Positions 61,662 to 64,000 of a DNA stretch of 64,000 nucleotides are shown piece by piece. The DNA lies in NCBI RefSeq assembly GCF_035645195.1, contig NZ_DASQNA010000030.1, forward strand, positions 1 through 64,000, read 5' to 3'. Source of the stretch: Paenibacillus sp. (GTDB lineage Bacteria > Bacillota > Bacilli > Paenibacillales > YIM-B00363). The position numbers and the translations under genes were made by a program. Under the pieces are notes generated by a model, which saw only the letters and a program-made list of their open reading frames with translations, was not told the origin of the DNA and ran no database searches. Within the stretch, counting starts at the first letter, position 1, and every line of letters starts with the position of its first letter.

Positions 61662-64000
61662 ATGGGTAAAACGATTCGTTACGTACTGACGCTGCTGCTA
61701 GTCTTCTCTACACTTCCCTTGTCTCCGCCGAAAGCGTTCGCATCGAAAGTTTCGATCATCGAGGCCGTGCAAACTCCATGGATCGTCGACGACGGCGGCG
61801 TCCTGAAATCGGAAACGAAGCTCCTCATCGAGCAGGGCAATGACGCTAGAGCCGACGCATGGGTGAAAATTTCGGTGGAAGGCAAGGCGCCTTATATGGA
61901 AAAGATCCAGGGGCTTGCCAAGGGGAGAAACGAGGTAACCGTCTACGTCGCCGAGTTGGAGCAGGACGGCGACGAGGTGACGTTCGAGCTGTATTTCAAT
62001 GCGCACGGTCAAGGAGCGCCGCACGCTTCGCTTACGGTCGAACAGAGGAAAGTTCGACATTGGAAAGTGTATGTCGCGCACGATATGCATTTGGATATCG
62101 GGTATACCCACGGTCAGGAAGAGCTCCTGGAAGACGTTTGGCCGGGGTATCTCGACGATGCGCTCGGCTATATCGAAGAAACCGAGGGCCGGGAGCCGAA
62201 CGATCGCTTTCGATACCCGATCGAAGCCTCTTATATGCTTCACGATTCGGCATGGAACGCGCGGAATGCCGACTGGTTCGAGACGGTGAAAGCGCGGCTG
62301 CGGGAAGGTACGCTGACCTATCCGTCCAACTATGTGAACACGGTGTACGGGGGGCTCGGTACGGAAGAGCTTGCCCGCATGCAGTACTACTCGGATAGGC
62401 ATCTACTAGATAGGCTGGGCGTCGCCTCGAACAAGGTGCTGTATATGTCCGATAGTCCGGGCATGTCGTGGGCGGCTATCGACGCATTCGCCGCTTCAGG
62501 CGTTCGCTATGCGATGCTGCGGCAAAATCCTTACCCGCTCGAGCCCTATCCCGAGTTGTTTTATTATGAGGGACTCAACCCGGACAACCGGATCTTGACG
62601 TATAATTACGGTCATTACGCCACCGACGAATTCGATTTCCGAAACTCGGATCCGCAAGTTCCCTACACGAACATTACGGATCGCTTGATGCATTACCACA
62701 GGGGCGATTACCCTTACGACGCGATCATCGCGGATTTCACGACGCCTTACGACAATCAAGGCATTACGGAGGCCGTGAAGGATAATATCGCGTTCCTGAA
62801 TGCGAAGACGGATGCGCACGGTCGCAATTACGTATACCCGCAATTCATTAGTTCGACGGTCGACGATTTCTTCTCCTACGTATCGGAGCATTACGGCGAC
62901 AAGGTTCCCGTTTTCAAAGGGACGATGGAGGATTGGTGGAACTACGGAGTCTCCTCGACCGCTTACGAGACGGCGCTAAATAAACAAAATCATGACAAGC
63001 TGCCGGCCGCAGAGCTTTACGCAACCTTGGCGAACGCCCTCGTGGATGGCGTCAAGTACCCGTATCAGGAGCTGGCTGACGCGTATCGAAACATGATTTT
63101 GTATGACGAACATACGTGGGGAAGTGAAATTCCGCAGCCGGACGATCAATGGAGGTGGAAGAGGAACACCGCGATCGCGAGCGATACGTTGGCGAATCGC
63201 GTGTTGGATCGGTCGCTGAAATCCATAAGCGGCCAGATCGCCGTTCCGGGAAAATCCGTCGTCGTCTATAATGCACTCGGCTGGGCGCGGTCGGATGTCG
63301 TCACCATGCCCGGCGACGACTTCCCGGACCGGTTTCATCTCATCGATCAAGAAACGGGACAGCCGGTGAAATACCAGAAGATGGACGACGGTTCGATTGT
63401 TTTCGTCGTAACCGACGTCCCGGGACTTGGGTATAAGACGTTCGCGATCGAAGAGAGCGAGAGCGAGCCGTCGTTCGCGAGCAGCATCGTTGCGACCGAC
63501 GACACGTTGGAGAACCGCTTTTATAAAATTACATTCGACGATACGGGGGCGATCTCCAGCATCGTCGACAAGCGGCACGGCAACCGCGAGATGGTGGACC
63601 CCGCATCGCCGTACCGATTGAATGAGTTCATCTACTTTACGACGAAGAAGATGAGCCACGATGTATATACCGAGCATCGAGTGCCGAAGGCGGAGTTGTC
63701 CGGCGAATCCGGTCCCGTGCTCGGTACGATGATCGCCGACGGCGTATCCGTCGGCGTCAAGGATATGCGCCGTCGGGTGATCCTCTATGAGGATTTGCCT
63801 CGTATCGATATTGTGAACGACGTCGTGAAGGAGGATGCGCCGTCGTACGCGACGCAGGATGAAGAAGCGTTCTTTACGTTCCCGCTTCGCATGCCGAACT
63901 TTATGCTGCGCCATGAGATGCCGAGCGGGAGCATGAGACCGTATGTACGAACGGATATTGCCCACCCGGAGAACGAGCAGTTTTTGTCTTCCAGCACGGC
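61662..64000 (+). CDS. Secreted GH38-type alpha-mannosidase, 3' end beyond the window
   Basis: The ATG ten bases after AAGGAGG opens a frame that stays open to the window end (779 codons seen). A Sec signal peptide ends near residue 27 (LPLSPPKAFA), and no lipobox is present. Residues 28-135 form a beta-rich domain. The GH38 catalytic domain follows: HDMHLDIGYT with zinc ligands His143 and Asp145, the nucleophile Asp264 in SDSPGMSW, and DEHTWGSEIP further on. Compared with the cytoplasmic GH38 at 52044 it is a distinct, extracellular subtype. It probably releases mannose or trims glycans for the importer encoded upstream. Confidence 0.85.
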   Translation, partial: MGKTIRYVLTLLLVFSTLPLSPPKAFASKVSIIEAVQTPWIVDDGGVLKSETKLLIEQGNDARADAWVKISVEGKAPYMEKIQGLAKGRNEVTVYVAELEQDGDEVTFELYFNAHGQGAPHASLTVEQRKVRHWKVYVAHDMHLDIGYTHGQEELLEDVWPGYLDDALGYIEETEGREPNDRFRYPIEASYMLHDSAWNARNADWFETVKARLREGTLTYPSNYVNTVYGGLGTEELARMQYYSDRHLLDRLGVASNKVLYMSDSPGMSWAAIDAFAASGVRYAMLRQNPYPLEPYPELFYYEGLNPDNRILTYNYGHYATDEFDFRNSDPQVPYTNITDRLMHYHRGDYPYDAIIADFTTPYDNQGITEAVKDNIAFLNAKTDAHGRNYVYPQFISSTVDDFFSYVSEHYGDKVPVFKGTMEDWWNYGVSSTAYETALNKQNHDKLPAAELYATLANALVDGVKYPYQELADAYRNMILYDEHTWGSEIPQPDDQWRWKRNTAIASDTLANRVLDRSLKSISGQIAVPGKSVVVYNALGWARSDVVTMPGDDFPDRFHLIDQETGQPVKYQKMDDGSIVFVVTDVPGLGYKTFAIEESESEPSFASSIVATDDTLENRFYKITFDDTGAISSIVDKRHGNREMVDPASPYRLNEFIYFTTKKMSHDVYTEHRVPKAELSGESGPVLGTMIADGVSVGVKDMRRRVILYEDLPRIDIVNDVVKEDAPSYATQDEEAFFTFPLRMPNFMLRHEMPSGSMRPYVRTDIAHPENEQFLSSST

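Noticed and set aside
1-64000. CRISPR arrays, tRNA or rRNA genes
   Set aside because: No regularly spaced direct repeats, cloverleaf-like sequences or rRNA blocks were seen on either strand.

Overview
The window looks like the chromosome of a Paenibacillus-type Firmicute (Paenibacillaceae). The core genes are GC-rich, with strong AGGAGG ribosome binding sites and frequent GTG/TTG starts. They include Bacillus-type genes (YerB-like, YerC-like, YqfQ-like, DgkB, RlmCD). There are also several sugar-uptake clusters of the kind that genus carries in large numbers: a YesM-type sensor kinase, a YesN-type AraC response regulator, a lipoprotein binding protein and two permeases. No rRNA, tRNA or CRISPR array was seen.

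Layout. (1) About 0.2-3 kb: a small lipoprotein, a YerB-like DUF3048 lipoprotein and an EamA exporter. (2) 3.1-9.6 kb: a complete two-component system plus sugar ABC importer. (3) 9.7-14.2 kb: housekeeping genes yqfQ, yerC, a CbiX-like chelatase, dgkB, rlmCD and a small conserved gene. (4) 14.2-40.6 kb: an accessory island with lower GC. It begins with an SF0329-like gene and a zinc/cysteine GH127 arabinofuranosidase. A zone of decayed genes follows (a truncated copy of the small 101-residue gene, an IS3-type transposase remnant, a broken minus-strand gene and a truncated SF0329 copy). An AT-rich two-gene module, an AAA/ABC ATPase plus a probable PD-(D/E)XK nuclease, sits inside that zone. Next come a UvrD-type helicase and a full DNA phosphorothioation system: dptF-dptG-dptH on the plus strand converge on dndB-C-D-E-A on the minus strand. 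The minus-strand operon continues past dndA into a 66-residue small protein, a second DndD-like ATPase and a second DndE-like protein. (5) 40.7-64 kb: carbohydrate use again. This part holds a DUF1593 hydrolase, two tandem paralogous binding lipoproteins, a membrane AraC regulator, a DeoR regulator, a ManA-like isomerase, a ROK kinase, a cytoplasmic GH38 alpha-mannosidase, a second YesN/YesM/ABC importer set and a secreted GH38 enzyme cut by the window end.

How the genes work together. The right-hand region reads as a mannoside-utilisation locus. The secreted GH38 trims mannosylated glycans outside, an ABC importer takes up oligosaccharides, and the cytoplasmic GH38 releases mannose. The ROK kinase and the ManA-like isomerase would then carry it to fructose-6-phosphate. 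The DeoR protein probably acts at a large palindrome just upstream of the isomerase, part of which recurs at the first tandem binding-protein gene. In the island, DndA-E install sulfur in the DNA backbone and DptFGH attack DNA lacking it. The second DndD/DndE-like pair and the small protein are an unusual elaboration of that system. The ATPase-nuclease pair at 17.6-19.6 kb is a separate candidate defence module. These functional readings are inferences from protein families and gene order.
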